Shown here piece by piece: positions 26,193 to 34,084 of a DNA stretch of 64,000 nucleotides. A model generated the notes under the pieces. The model was not told the DNA's origin and made no database searches. It saw only the letters and a program-made list of their open reading frames with translations. A program made the translations under genes and the position numbers. This DNA comes from Xanthobacteraceae bacterium. Its GTDB lineage: Bacteria; Pseudomonadota; Alphaproteobacteria; Rhizobiales; Xanthobacteraceae. How positions within the stretch are numbered: position 1 is the stretch's first letter; each line of letters starts with the position of its first letter. The DNA lies in NCBI GenBank assembly GCA_024508855.1, contig JANINJ010000026.1, positions 124,001 to 188,000 of the forward strand, read 5' to 3'.

Positions 26193-27248
26193 ATGAGTTT
26201 GGTTGATCAGCCGTCCCCCTGGTGGACCCCGGACCGCCACGCCGACCGCCGGGGTTTTCTGGCCGCGCGGAGCGCGATTACGGCGGCCGTTCGCGGCTGG
26301 TTTGCCGGGCAGGGGTTTATCGAGGTCGAAACCGGCATCCTGCAGGTCTCGCCGGGTAACGAGACCCATCTCCATGCCCCCCGGACCGAGGTGACTGACG
26401 CGGCCGGGGAACGGTTGTCGCGATATTTGCGGACCTCGCCGGAATTCGCCTGCAAGAAGCTACTGGCGGCAGGCGAGGACAAGATCGTCGAGTTCGCGCG
26501 GGTGTTCCGGGATCGCGAGCGCGGGGACCTGCACCTGCCGGAATTCACCATGCTGGAATGGTATCGGGCTAACGAGACCTATGAGGCCGTGATGACCGAT
26601 TGCATCGTCGTTATCGCCCAGGCCGCGCAGGCCGTGGGGAGCAGCCGATTTTCATTCCGTGGCAGGATCGCCGATCCGTTTGCGGAGCCGGAACTGCTGA
26701 CCGTCGCGGCGGCCTTCGAGCGTTTCGCCGGCATCGACCTGCTGCCGACGATCCGGGATGGCGAGGGCGACCTCGACGCTTTGGCTGCGTCGGCCAAGGA
26801 TCGTGTCCGGGTCGCTGCGGACGACACCTGGTCGGATATCTTCAGCAAGGTGCTGGTCGAACATGTCGAACCGAATCTCGGGCAGGAGCGGCTGACGGTG
26901 CTGTTCGAATATCCGTCGCCGGAAGCGGCGCTCGCCAAGACGAAATCTTCCGACCCGCGCGTCGCGGAGCGGTTCGAGGTCTATGCCTGCGGTGTTGAAC
27001 TCGCCAACGGCTTCGGTGAACTGACCGATGCGGCGGAGCAGCGGTTGCGGTTCGGGCAGGCCATGGACGAGAAGGATCGACGCTACGGCGAACGCTATCC
27101 GCTCGACGAGGAGTTTTTGGCGGCGCTGGCACATATGCCGCCGGCCAGCGGCGTCGCGCTCGGCTTCGACCGTCTGGTGATGCTGGCCAGCGGCGCGCAG
27201 AAAATCGAGCAGGTGGTCTGGACGCCGCCGATGGATCGCTCGCAATGA
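26193..27248 (+). CDS. epmA: EF-P--lysine ligase EpmA
   Basis: Class II aminoacyl-tRNA-synthetase-like enzyme (GenX/PoxA) that attaches (R)-beta-lysine to EF-P. The 351 residues cover only the catalytic core, without the tRNA-binding domain of LysRS. Motif 2 is visible as [25 protein letters not shown], with GNETHLHAP and [10 protein letters not shown] before it, and motif 3 as [17 protein letters not shown] 26193 has AGGA ten bases upstream; a longer frame from 26145 lacks similarity. It is divergent from efp and overlaps epmB by four bases. Confidence 0.96.
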   Translation: MSLVDQPSPWWTPDRHADRRGFLAARSAITAAVRGWFAGQGFIEVETGILQVSPGNETHLHAPRTEVTDAAGERLSRYLRTSPEFACKKLLAAGEDKIVEFARVFRDRERGDLHLPEFTMLEWYRANETYEAVMTDCIVVIAQAAQAVGSSRFSFRGRIADPFAEPELLTVAAAFERFAGIDLLPTIRDGEGDLDALAASAKDRVRVAADDTWSDIFSKVLVEHVEPNLGQERLTVLFEYPSPEAALAKTKSSDPRVAERFEVYACGVELANGFGELTDAAEQRLRFGQAMDEKDRRYGERYPLDEEFLAALAHMPPASGVALGFDRLVMLASGAQKIEQVVWTPPMDRSQ

Positions 27249-28321
27249 ACAAGCCGATGATGACACTGCGCCAGCCCCGAGAGCTGGTAGCCGAGGGGCT
27301 TGTTTCCCCGAACGTGCTGCCTGAACTCGAGAAGGTCGCCGGCCGCTACGCCGTGGCGCTGACGCCGCACGTCGTGTCGCTGATCGATCCGTCCGATCCC
27401 TCCGATCCGAACGATCCGATCGCCTTGCAATACGTGCCGACCGCGAAAGAGCTGGAAAGCGAACCGGGTGAGCGCGCCGATCCGATCGGCGATGCCGCGC
27501 GTTCGCCGGTCGAGGGCATCGTGCACCGTTATCCCGATCGCGTGCTGTTCAAGCTGGTGCATGTCTGCGCGGTGTATTGCCGGTTCTGTTTCCGGCGCGA
27601 GATGGTCGGGCCGGGCAAGGACTCCGCGCTGTCAGCGGAGGTTTATGCCAAGGCGCTCGATTATATCCGCGCGCATTCCGAAATATGGGAAGTGATCCTC
27701 ACCGGCGGCGATCCGCTGATGCTGTCGCCGCGTCGCATGGCTGAGGTGATGCACGATCTGGCCGCCATTCCGCATGTGAATATCATCCGCATCCATACGC
27801 GCGTGCCGGTGGCCGATCCGGCGCGGGTCAGCGATGAGATGGTGGCGGCGCTGCGCGTTGCCGGCGCGAGCACATGGATGGCGTTGCATGCCAATCACGC
27901 GCGCGAGTTGGACGACGCGGCGCGCGGCGCGTGTGCACGGCTCGTGAATGCCGGCATTCCGATGGTCAGCCAATCCGTGTTGCTGCGGGGCGTCAACGAC
28001 AATCCCGCTGCGCTGGAGGCGCTGATGCGCGCCTTCGTCGAATGCCGGATCAAGCCATATTATCTGCATCACGGCGATCTGGCGCCCGGCACACGGCATC
28101 TTCGAACGACGATCGAAGAAGGGCAGCAATTGATGCGGTCACTCCGCGGTCGTCTGTCGGGCCTGTGTCAGCCCGACTATGTGCTCGATATCCCCGGCGG
28201 TTTCGGAAAATCTCCGATCGGGCCGGGCTATTTGTCGCACGATCGTGATGAACGCGCGGAATCGCGTTATCGTATCGTGGATTACTGCGGTGACGTGCAC
28301 CTTTATCCGCCCGACTTGTAG
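27245..28321 (+). CDS. epmB: EF-P beta-lysylation protein EpmB (lysine 2,3-aminomutase-like)
   Basis: Radical SAM/PLP enzyme that isomerises L-lysine to (R)-beta-lysine for EpmA. The 358 residues contain the [4Fe-4S] cluster motif CAVYCRFCF (C108, C112, C115) and the TGGDPLML radical-SAM glycine region. The C-terminal DIPGGFGKSP carries the likely PLP lysine. It lacks the long C-terminal extension of catabolic KamA. The start overlaps the epmA stop (ATGA), so production is coupled. Alternative: a catabolic lysine 2,3-aminomutase, made unlikely by the efp-epmA context. Confidence 0.94.
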   Translation: MNKPMMTLRQPRELVAEGLVSPNVLPELEKVAGRYAVALTPHVVSLIDPSDPSDPNDPIALQYVPTAKELESEPGERADPIGDAARSPVEGIVHRYPDRVLFKLVHVCAVYCRFCFRREMVGPGKDSALSAEVYAKALDYIRAHSEIWEVILTGGDPLMLSPRRMAEVMHDLAAIPHVNIIRIHTRVPVADPARVSDEMVAALRVAGASTWMALHANHARELDDAARGACARLVNAGIPMVSQSVLLRGVNDNPAALEALMRAFVECRIKPYYLHHGDLAPGTRHLRTTIEEGQQLMRSLRGRLSGLCQPDYVLDIPGGFGKSPIGPGYLSHDRDERAESRYRIVDYCGDVHLYPPDL

Positions 28322-28439
28322 CAATGGCGGATGCATGAAAAGGGCTTGATTGTTTGCCGCAGGGAAGGCGCAATGGCGGAACGATCGAGATTCTTCGTCG
28401 TTTGCAATTTGCACCGTTCTCCGTGGGTGGGAGGGTTGA

Positions 28440-28700
28440 ATGAAAAAAATCGTTTTGCTGGCAGGGCTCGTACTTCTCGCTTCGGGGCCGCTGGCTGTCG
28501 CTCAAACCGGGCAGGGTGCCGCAGGCTCTTCGTCCTCGATGCAGAATTCCGGCGGAATTCCTCAAGCGCCGATCGGTCACCGCCAGCCGCGCAGATCGGA
28601 TACACCCTCAGAGAAAAATCTGAGCAATCCGAACGATCCGGCCAACCGTGAAGACGCGGCCCTTGACCGCAAGATCAAGAGCATCTGCCGAGGGTGCTGA
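28440..28700 (+). CDS. small secreted protein, unknown function
   Basis: An 86-residue hypothetical protein with a clear Sec signal (KKIVLLAGLVLLASGPLAVAQ, cleavage likely after AVA). The mature 65 residues are polar, with Ser/Gly/Pro-rich stretches and a C-terminal KIKSICRGC containing two Cys that could form a disulfide. GGGAGGG precedes the ATG. It follows epmB by about 120 bases and converges on the HdeD-like gene. No family recognised. Confidence 0.68.
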   Translation: MKKIVLLAGLVLLASGPLAVAQTGQGAAGSSSSMQNSGGIPQAPIGHRQPRRSDTPSEKNLSNPNDPANREDAALDRKIKSICRGC

Positions 28701-28709
28701 GACGCGCCG

Positions 28710-29282
28710 TCAGTTGTTTCGCGCGGCCAGCGCCATGGCGATCAGCGAGGCGCCGCCAAACAGCAGGTTGATTCCGACCAGAAGGCCGATCGCCCACAGC
28801 GCAGAGCCGGGAAGTCCGGCCACGATGATGCCGGCGACGATGATGTCCATGATGCCGGCCGCGACCATCCAGCCCCAGCGCCGTGAAAGCTCCTTGCGGT
28901 GCTCCAGCGCATACATGATGGAAGTGACGCCCTCGGCGAGGAAGTAAGCGCCGACTACGATTGTCAGCGTCAGCGTGCCCTGGATCGGCCGTGCCAACAG
29001 GACGATGCCGACGGCAATTCCCAGCAGCGCGGAAACCAGCGACCACCAGAAGCCCGGCATCTGCCGCGCCCAGAAGGTGAGGATCAGCCCGGCGACGCCG
29101 CTGATCAGAAACATCCAGCCGAGGAAGATCGTGACGGCCAGGCTGGCGAGTGGCGGAATGACCATCGCCGCAAGCCCGAGGATCACGAACAGAATGCCCT
29201 CGAACAAAAACACCTTCCAGTGCTCTCGAACGGCCGCACTCATTTTGGCCTGAAGATCACTTGCGTCATGCGGAAGCGTCAT
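28710..29282 (-). CDS. HdeD family membrane protein (DUF308)
   Basis: A 190-residue membrane protein with six predicted helices arranged as repeated pairs, typical of HdeD/DUF308. Diagnostic segments include FEGILFVILGLAAMVIPPLASLA, FLGWMFLISGVAGL, WWSLVSALLGIAVGIVLL and the C-terminal LVGINLLFGGASLIAMALA. In E. coli, HdeD contributes to acid resistance at high density; the alphaproteobacterial role is unproven. A perfect AAGGAGG sits seven bases before the ATG. It stands alone between convergent neighbours. Confidence 0.88.
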   Translation of the reverse strand: MTLPHDASDLQAKMSAAVREHWKVFLFEGILFVILGLAAMVIPPLASLAVTIFLGWMFLISGVAGLILTFWARQMPGFWWSLVSALLGIAVGIVLLARPIQGTLTLTIVVGAYFLAEGVTSIMYALEHRKELSRRWGWMVAAGIMDIIVAGIIVAGLPGSALWAIGLLVGINLLFGGASLIAMALAARNN

Positions 29283-29406
29283 CGATCAACCTCCTTGCGC
29301 CAGGAGCGGCATCAGTGGTCCATGATAGCTTACCCGATGTGGATGTCAGCACGTCAAATCGGCTTCGAGCGCCGCCGCGCGGCAGCATCGCACCGGCGCA
29401 TAGCGC

Positions 29407-30183
29407 CTATTCGTCGATGATGGCCACGGCGCGCGTCCAGCCGGCAGAGGCGCGTTCGATCTTCACCGGAAAGCACGAGACCGTGAAGCCGGTGGATGGC
29501 AGTTGCTCGAGGTTATGCAGCTTCTCGATGTGGCAATAGCCGATGTGGCGGCCGGCCTTGTGCCCTTCCCAGATCAGGCTGGCGTCCTTGGTCTGCGCAT
29601 ATTTCTGCGCGGTGTAAACGAATGGCGCGTCCCAGCTCCAGCCGTCTATGCCGGTGAGGCGTACGCCGCGTTCGAGCAGATACATCGTTGCCTCGTAGCC
29701 CATGCCGCAACCGGAAGTGACGTAATCGGCCTGACCATACTTGGCGCCGGCGCTGGTGTTGACGACAACGATGTCGAGCGGTGTGAGCGTATGCCCGATG
29801 CGTTTGAGTTCATTTTCGACGTCGGCCGCTGTCGCCACATAGCCGTCCGGCAGATGACGGAAATCCAGTTTGACGCCGGGCTGCAGGCACCATTCCAGTG
29901 GCACTTCGTCGATGGTCCAGGAGCGCTCGCCGCGATTCATGGTGGGATGGAAGTGCCAAGGCGCATCGAGATGCGTGCCGTTGTGCGTGGACAGGTTGAC
30001 CGTCTCCACCGCCCAGCCCTGACCGTCCGGCAGATCCTCGGCTTTCAGGCCGTCGAAGAATTGCAGCATGCGCGGCAGGCCCTGCTGGTGATCGATATAT
30101 TGAATCGTTGGATGATTGCCCGGTGGGTCGGCCGGCACATCGTTCTGCAGGGGGACGGAAATATCGATCAACCGGCGCGACAT
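29407..30183 (-). CDS. cyclase family protein (KynB/isatin-hydrolase-like metal-dependent hydrolase)
   Basis: A 258-residue member of the cyclase/arylformamidase superfamily. The Mn/Zn-binding signature STHNGTHLDAPWHFH (HxGTHxDxPxHF) is intact near residue 80. Other landmarks are LIDISVPLQNDVPADPPG at the start and an acidic CxxH-type C-terminal region. Family members hydrolyse N-formylkynurenine, isatin or lactone/amide substrates; which applies here is not evident. ATG 30183 has AAGGAG six bases upstream, and the frame's 14-codon extension is discarded. No kynurenine genes are adjacent. Confidence 0.86.
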   Translation of the reverse strand: MSRRLIDISVPLQNDVPADPPGNHPTIQYIDHQQGLPRMLQFFDGLKAEDLPDGQGWAVETVNLSTHNGTHLDAPWHFHPTMNRGERSWTIDEVPLEWCLQPGVKLDFRHLPDGYVATAADVENELKRIGHTLTPLDIVVVNTSAGAKYGQADYVTSGCGMGYEATMYLLERGVRLTGIDGWSWDAPFVYTAQKYAQTKDASLIWEGHKAGRHIGYCHIEKLHNLEQLPSTGFTVSCFPVKIERASAGWTRAVAIIDE

Positions 30184-30249
30184 GGTGGCTCCTTGTGAGG
30201 CTTTGAAATTCTGTACGCGCCGCAATTCAATGCTATCCGCGGGTGGCCT

Positions 30250-31263
30250 TTAGCCGGAGTTTGACGCCCACAGCCGATTGCGGCCCTGAACGTAAACCGC
30301 TGCGGTCATCACCAGCAGACCGACGCCGATCAGGATCGAGGCTATACCGGCGGGTGCGAAGGTTGGGGGCACCTGAGCATCGGTGGCGATCCACCAGCGG
30401 CGCAGCGTCGAGAGTACGAACGCGAAGCCGGCGAACCCGGCGCCGCCGCCGCCGACCAGCAGAGCCCACATGCCGCGCAGATGGCGCAGGCGCACCCGCG
30501 CCAGTTCCGTACGAGGCGCGTGATGCGCGCCGACCCGCCATACCAGGCGCGCGGCAAGGCCGATGGTGCCGAACCCGATCACGAGCCCTGCGGCCTCGAG
30601 AGCGGCACTGACCGATCCGTCGAATTCCGGATGCATCTGCAGCGCCAACAAAGGAAGGTCGAAACTGGCATGGAGCAGGATCGGCACAAGGATGACCGAT
30701 AGTCCCAGCCGCATGCGCGCCCCGCCGCGGTCGCGATGGTGTGCGCCGAGTGCAAGGCCCGAGCGCGCGATCGCGAGATAGGCCCCGGCGATGATCCCGA
30801 GCGCGCCGTGGAACGGAACCGTGAGGATGCTGCGGATCAACGCAAGCGATCGCCACATCTCGGGATATCGCGTGAGATAGACCAGGTTTTCGTAAGCGGC
30901 AAAACCAAGACCGACAGCGGCGCCATAGATCACGGCATCCATCGGATCGGCCAGCGGCCTGCGCCATGCGGCTACCAGCACGATGACCGCGACTTTGACG
31001 ATCTCCTCCGGCGTCGCAATGGCGAAGATCGAATGCAGCGCCAATGCCGGCCATGGATCTCCTGCAGTCGCGGTGAACAGCACGAATGGCGCACGCACGA
31101 TGCCCAGCATCGAAATGCTCGCCGCTCCGAGCAGAAATGCCGTCCATACGCGCAGTGGTGACGCCGGCCGCTCGTCTGTGGCAATCACCAGCCACAGCAC
31201 CAGCAGCGCGGGCGCCAAGGCGGCCGTACCGACAACGGTGGGAACCGCTTCAATGAAATGCAT
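30250..31263 (-). CDS. PrsW family intramembrane protease
   Basis: A 337-residue polytopic membrane protein of the PrsW/glutamic intramembrane protease family. Conserved motifs are EEIVKVAVI (EExxK), GFAAYENLVYL (FxxxEN) and the later membrane His motifs PFHGALG and LLHASFD, which together form the active site. Eight to nine hydrophobic segments are visible. PrsW cleaves anti-sigma factor RsiW in Bacillus; no anti-sigma gene is adjacent here, so the substrate is unknown. No strong Shine-Dalgarno precedes the ATG. Confidence 0.82.
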   Translation of the reverse strand: MHFIEAVPTVVGTAALAPALLVLWLVIATDERPASPLRVWTAFLLGAASISMLGIVRAPFVLFTATAGDPWPALALHSIFAIATPEEIVKVAVIVLVAAWRRPLADPMDAVIYGAAVGLGFAAYENLVYLTRYPEMWRSLALIRSILTVPFHGALGIIAGAYLAIARSGLALGAHHRDRGGARMRLGLSVILVPILLHASFDLPLLALQMHPEFDGSVSAALEAAGLVIGFGTIGLAARLVWRVGAHHAPRTELARVRLRHLRGMWALLVGGGGAGFAGFAFVLSTLRRWWIATDAQVPPTFAPAGIASILIGVGLLVMTAAVYVQGRNRLWASNSG

Positions 31264-31585
31264 GCGTGCAATCGGGTTGGGTTAAGGCACCGTATATATC
31301 TATGCGGAGGCGATCCTTCGTACAGGCATGATAACCGAGGTTATTCCGAAACGCCGCGCGGAGAAGATTCCGGCCGGATTGTTCCACAACATGCGCTGGA
31401 ACATCGAAGCGGGCTTGCCCACCCGGACAAACGACACTATACGTTCGCCGCTGTCTACCGATCACGTGCGCGTGGCCGTTCCAATCTACTTTCAATGTCT
31501 TCTATAAGCCATTGATTCAATTTGATTATTGGATGACAGTGCAAAGCGGTGTGCGGCCGAATCCTATCGGATGCCACCCGGTTTT
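31264..31585. other. intergenic region, no gene seen
   Basis: 322 bases between the PrsW start and tRNA-Glu. Short frames on both strands overlap each other and have no coding character. It presumably holds the divergent promoters for prsW-like and tRNA-Glu, but I could not pick a convincing -35/-10 pair. Confidence 0.5.
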
Positions 31586-31660
31586 GCTCCCTTCGTCTAT
31601 CGGTTAGGACGCCACCCTTTCACGGTGGAGAGAGCGGTTCGATTCCGCTAGGGAGCGCCA
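31586..31660 (+). tRNA. tRNA-Glu (TTC)
   Basis: A 75-base tRNA including encoded CCA. The acceptor arms GCTCCCT and AGGGAGC pair, the D arm contains CTATCGGTTAGG, the anticodon stem CCACC/GGTGG encloses CTTTCAC with anticodon TTC, and the T arm GCGGTTCGATTCCGC is complete. No insertion or duplicated 3' end is seen nearby. Confidence 0.97.
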
Positions 31661-32053
31661 TTCGGTCTTTTCCTCACAACGCGATCCGGAAACTGTGACC
31701 GATTCCGCATCGGGATGAACCGTCGTTCTGTGCTGGAAGTGCCGCACGACGCTCGATGACGCGTTTCGCGACGCGGCGTCGTTGAAAGGTCACGAGGCCG
31801 CGCATCCTGTGCGAATGGCCGTTGTGGCAATCTGCATATAACCGAATTTCGGGTTCCGCAGATGCTCCGGTAACGAGCCGCCTGCGGCATCCGTATGCCT
31901 TCAAGGCAAAAGCTGTCGTCGAACGATGCCATCACAAATCCCGAATGCTAAGGTCTTTCGGAACTTGCGCTGGCGCATAGACGCCATCGAAAAGCCGGTG
32001 GCATTTGGTGGCGCCATACGCCGCAGGCTAGAGGGACACAGGCAGGGACTGAA
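31661..32053. other. intergenic region, no gene seen
   Basis: 393 bases between tRNA-Glu and the GrlR-like gene. A 95-codon minus-strand frame exists, but it is Arg/Ser/Pro-rich with no ribosome site or recognisable motif, so I do not call it. It follows a tRNA gene, a common insertion point, but no duplicated tRNA end is present. Confidence 0.5.
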
Positions 32054-32380
32054 ATGCTCAATGGTTTATACAAGGTGGAATTCGAAACACCGCGTCGACG
32101 GAACGTTGGAGTGATTTACGCGAGCGGTGGCAAGCTGTACGGCGGAAGCGGGACGTTCTCCTATATCGGCACGTATGAGCAGCACGGCAATACGATCCGC
32201 GGCGTCGTTACAACCAAACGCCACACGGATGATCCCGACCATCCGCCTGTATTTGAGTTCAGCGGTGTGAGAATTACATTTAACGGTGTCGAGAAGAACG
32301 GCCTCGCGTCGATCGAGGGGACTGCCGACGAGGCGCCTGGCACGGCGTTCAAGGCGCTGCTTACTCACTTGTCCGATTGA
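32054..32380 (+). CDS. GrlR-like small beta-barrel regulator family protein
   Basis: A 108-residue protein resembling the GrlR/T3SS negative regulator fold: it begins MLNGLYKVEFETP, continues with GVIYASGGKLYGGSGTFSYIGTYEQHGNTIRG, and has alternating beta-strand character throughout. GrlR sequesters GrlA in pathogenic E. coli; distant rhizobial homologues are common and their role is unknown. AGGGA lies 7 bases before the ATG. No type III secretion genes are in the window. The assignment is by pattern only. Confidence 0.6.
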   Translation: MLNGLYKVEFETPRRRNVGVIYASGGKLYGGSGTFSYIGTYEQHGNTIRGVVTTKRHTDDPDHPPVFEFSGVRITFNGVEKNGLASIEGTADEAPGTAFKALLTHLSD

Positions 32381-32448
32381 TGTCGCCTTGCAGGTAGAAT
32401 GGCTTTCGCCCGTTAGTCGATGAACAGGATTTGAAACGGATATCGGCC

Positions 32449-32703
32449 ATGCGCCTTCTCACCATTTCGGCCACTGCGATGGCACTCTCGATCTCGGCGG
32501 TAGCAGCCCAGCCGACCAGTCATCTCGGTGACAACACGGCACGCAAGCAGGAAACCAAGCGCCTGACTGCCAAGCCGGCTCCCGCGCGATCCTGCGCCGA
32601 ATTCGGTCCTGGATTTATGATGGTCGAAGGCTCGACGACGTGCGTGCGGGTCGGCGGTTCGATCAGCGTCGGTGTGGGCGGCAGCACGGGCCGTGGACGC
32701 TGA
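32449..32703 (+). CDS. small exported protein with porin-like N-terminal motif
   Basis: An 84-residue protein with a Sec signal (LLTISATAMALSISAVAAQ). The mature part contains SCAEFGPGFMMVEGSTTCVRVGG, which resembles the Cys-containing N-terminal strand of rhizobial porins (CxxYGxGFYYIPGTDTCxKIGG). Instead of continuing into a barrel it stops after a Gly-rich GGSISVGVGGSTGRGR. Two Cys could form the disulfide seen in the porin motif. It could be a conserved mini-protein or a truncated porin; its own signal peptide and stop argue for a stand-alone gene. ATG 32449 is preferred over TTG 32431. Confidence 0.62.
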   Translation: MRLLTISATAMALSISAVAAQPTSHLGDNTARKQETKRLTAKPAPARSCAEFGPGFMMVEGSTTCVRVGGSISVGVGGSTGRGR

Positions 32704-32732
32704 ACGGATCGTTTCTTTGTCGAGGCAAGGTA

Positions 32733-32885
32733 ATGAACCTCGAGATACTCGTCCCATTCCTGATGTGCTGTGCGCTGTTGTGGTGGTTCGGCCAGGGAAT
32801 GAGCTGGACGCGGCGCGCAGCCGTTACCGCAGTTACCCTTGCCGTGATCGTGTGTATTCTTTTGTTCGAGCGATGGGGCGGCTGA
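32733..32885 (+). CDS. 50-residue two-TM membrane protein
   Basis: A small hydrophobic protein with helices at about residues 2-19 (LEILVPFLMCCALLWWFG) and 27-46 (AVTAVTLAVIVCILLFERW), separated by MSWTRR, so both ends face the same side. AAGG lies 4-5 bases upstream of the ATG. A bidirectional terminator follows 28 bases after the stop, supporting a real transcript, possibly shared with the preceding porin-like mini gene 30 bases upstream. Function unknown. Confidence 0.6.
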   Translation: MNLEILVPFLMCCALLWWFGQGMSWTRRAAVTAVTLAVIVCILLFERWGG

Positions 32886-32912
32886 ATCCACGTCGCGCCG
32901 CAATCTCGCTCC

Positions 32913-32943
32913 GAAAAAAAGCCCCGTTAACCGGGGCTTTTTC
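32913..32943. terminator. bidirectional rho-independent terminator
   Basis: AAAAAAAGCCCCG-TTAA-CGGGGCTTTTT-type stem (GCCCCG with CGGGGC) has an A-run before and a T-run after. It therefore ends rightward transcripts of the 50-residue gene and leftward transcripts of the 25-residue ORF and glyoxalase. Confidence 0.85.
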
Positions 32944-32954
32944 GCGTGCAACCG

Positions 32955-33032
32955 TTATCGGAAGAACAACCAAAGCAGAATAATAATTGGAATCGGCACT
33001 CCCAACAGCCAAAGCAAAATACCGCGTCCCAT
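32955..33032 (-). CDS. 25-residue hydrophobic micro-protein
   Basis: A tiny ORF starting MGRGILLWLLGVP and ending in IIILLWLFFR. GGAGG lies five bases before the ATG, and a terminator follows 12 bases past the stop. The whole peptide is one membrane helix with a Gly-Arg start, a kinked central Pro pair and an Arg cap. I recall near-identical micro-proteins in many proteobacteria, but cannot check. It lies between the glyoxalase gene and the terminator on the same strand. Function unknown. Confidence 0.7.
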   Translation of the reverse strand: MGRGILLWLLGVPIPIIILLWLFFR

Positions 33033-33101
33033 CCTCGCCTCCGTACATTTGAAATGTCGAAGAAAGAACGCGGCTGCAGGTCACTAGTTCCTGCTGGTTA
33101 C

Positions 33102-33551
33102 TCACCAATGTCCGGTGTTGGGCATCGATGTCCACGGCTCCGCCGGCGGCAAGGCATCGCCCTTCTGAAGCAGTTCGATCGAATGCAGGTCCGGTGAACG
33201 GACGAACGCCATCTGGCCGTCGCGCGGCGGACGATTGATGGTGATGCCGAGCTTCATCAGCCGATCGCAGGTGGCGTAGATGTCGTCGACTTCGTAAGCG
33301 AGATGGCCGAAGTAGCGGTCTTCGCCGTAGGTCTCTTCGTCCCAGTTGTAGGTGAGTTCGACCAGCGGTGCGCCGCGGCCCTTGCACTGCGCGAGCAGGC
33401 CTTCGTCCTCGGGAGCGCACAGGAACACCAATGTGAACTTCGCCTTGTCGTTGTCGACGCGGCGGACTTCCTTCAGTCCCAGCGCGTCGCTGTAGAATTT
33501 CAATGCGGCGTCAAGATTACGCACGCGCAGCATGGTGTGCAGATATCGCAT
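33102..33551 (-). CDS. gloA: lactoylglutathione lyase / VOC family protein
   Basis: Glyoxalase I converts the methylglyoxal-glutathione hemithioacetal to S-lactoylglutathione. The 149 residues form two betaalphabetabetabeta modules. Metal ligands fit H5 in RYLHTMLRV, the Glu in LVELTYNW, the His in FGHLAYEV and the Glu in LHSIELLQ. YEVDDIYATCDRL and FVRSPDLHSIELL are typical of GloA. The 14-residue C-terminal tail is slightly longer than E. coli GloA. Transcribed toward the shared terminator. Confidence 0.92.
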   Translation of the reverse strand: MRYLHTMLRVRNLDAALKFYSDALGLKEVRRVDNDKAKFTLVFLCAPEDEGLLAQCKGRGAPLVELTYNWDEETYGEDRYFGHLAYEVDDIYATCDRLMKLGITINRPPRDGQMAFVRSPDLHSIELLQKGDALPPAEPWTSMPNTGHW

Positions 33552-33747
33552 CGTCTGGTTCTCCCGGCATTTCTTCCGATTGGGTGAGACTGCGGTTCAA
33601 TATCAGCAAAATGCCGCAAGGGGCAGGGTGCGTGCGGGGCGGGGCCGCCGTTCGAGCGGTCGATATCCGCAATCGAATATCAATCTTTTGTTAACACTGG
33701 ATCGCATGGCCGCTTGGGCGGAGTTCTGGCGATGATAATCTGGCGGA

Positions 33748-33945
33748 ATGATCCACCTCGCACCAGTCGCTGTCGTTCAAGCATCCGACACCGGTGTACG
33801 GCCGCCCGCCGTCATCGATGCGGCGGATGCCACGCAGGCGGATTATTGGGCCTATCGCCTGAGCGTCTCGCACGACGAGTTGTTCGCGGCGATCAACCAC
33901 GTCGGCTCGTCCGTTGCTGCGGTGCGACGGCATCTCGGAAAATAG
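33748..33945 (+). CDS. DUF3606 family small protein
   Basis: A 65-residue protein matching the DUF3606 pattern: an Asp/Ala-rich start, then DYWAYRLSVSHDELFAAINHVGSSVAAVRRHLGK, a helix-turn-helix-like helical pair conserved in many rhizobia. Function unknown. The ATG has only a weak GCGGA directly upstream. It lies between the divergent glyoxalase gene and the sirtuin gene. Confidence 0.75.
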   Translation: MIHLAPVAVVQASDTGVRPPAVIDAADATQADYWAYRLSVSHDELFAAINHVGSSVAAVRRHLGK

Positions 33946-34084
33946 CTGCACGCTTTTCCGCCTTCGACTGCACGCGCGCTCATCATCCACAGGCGATATC
34001 CAGCCGGACTGGTCTGGGACAGAATGCGCCCACATATATTCGGACCGGACCGTCCCTTTCGGATCAACAGCCTGGAATTTTTGA

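Noticed and set aside
31586-31660. tRNA-Glu and tRNA-Pro as further island insertion sites
   Set aside because: Neither tRNA has a duplicated 3' end or integrase fragment in the window.
31648-31935. 95-codon minus-strand ORF downstream of tRNA-Glu
   Set aside because: It overlaps the tRNA end, lacks a ribosome site and has random-like Arg/Ser/Pro composition.
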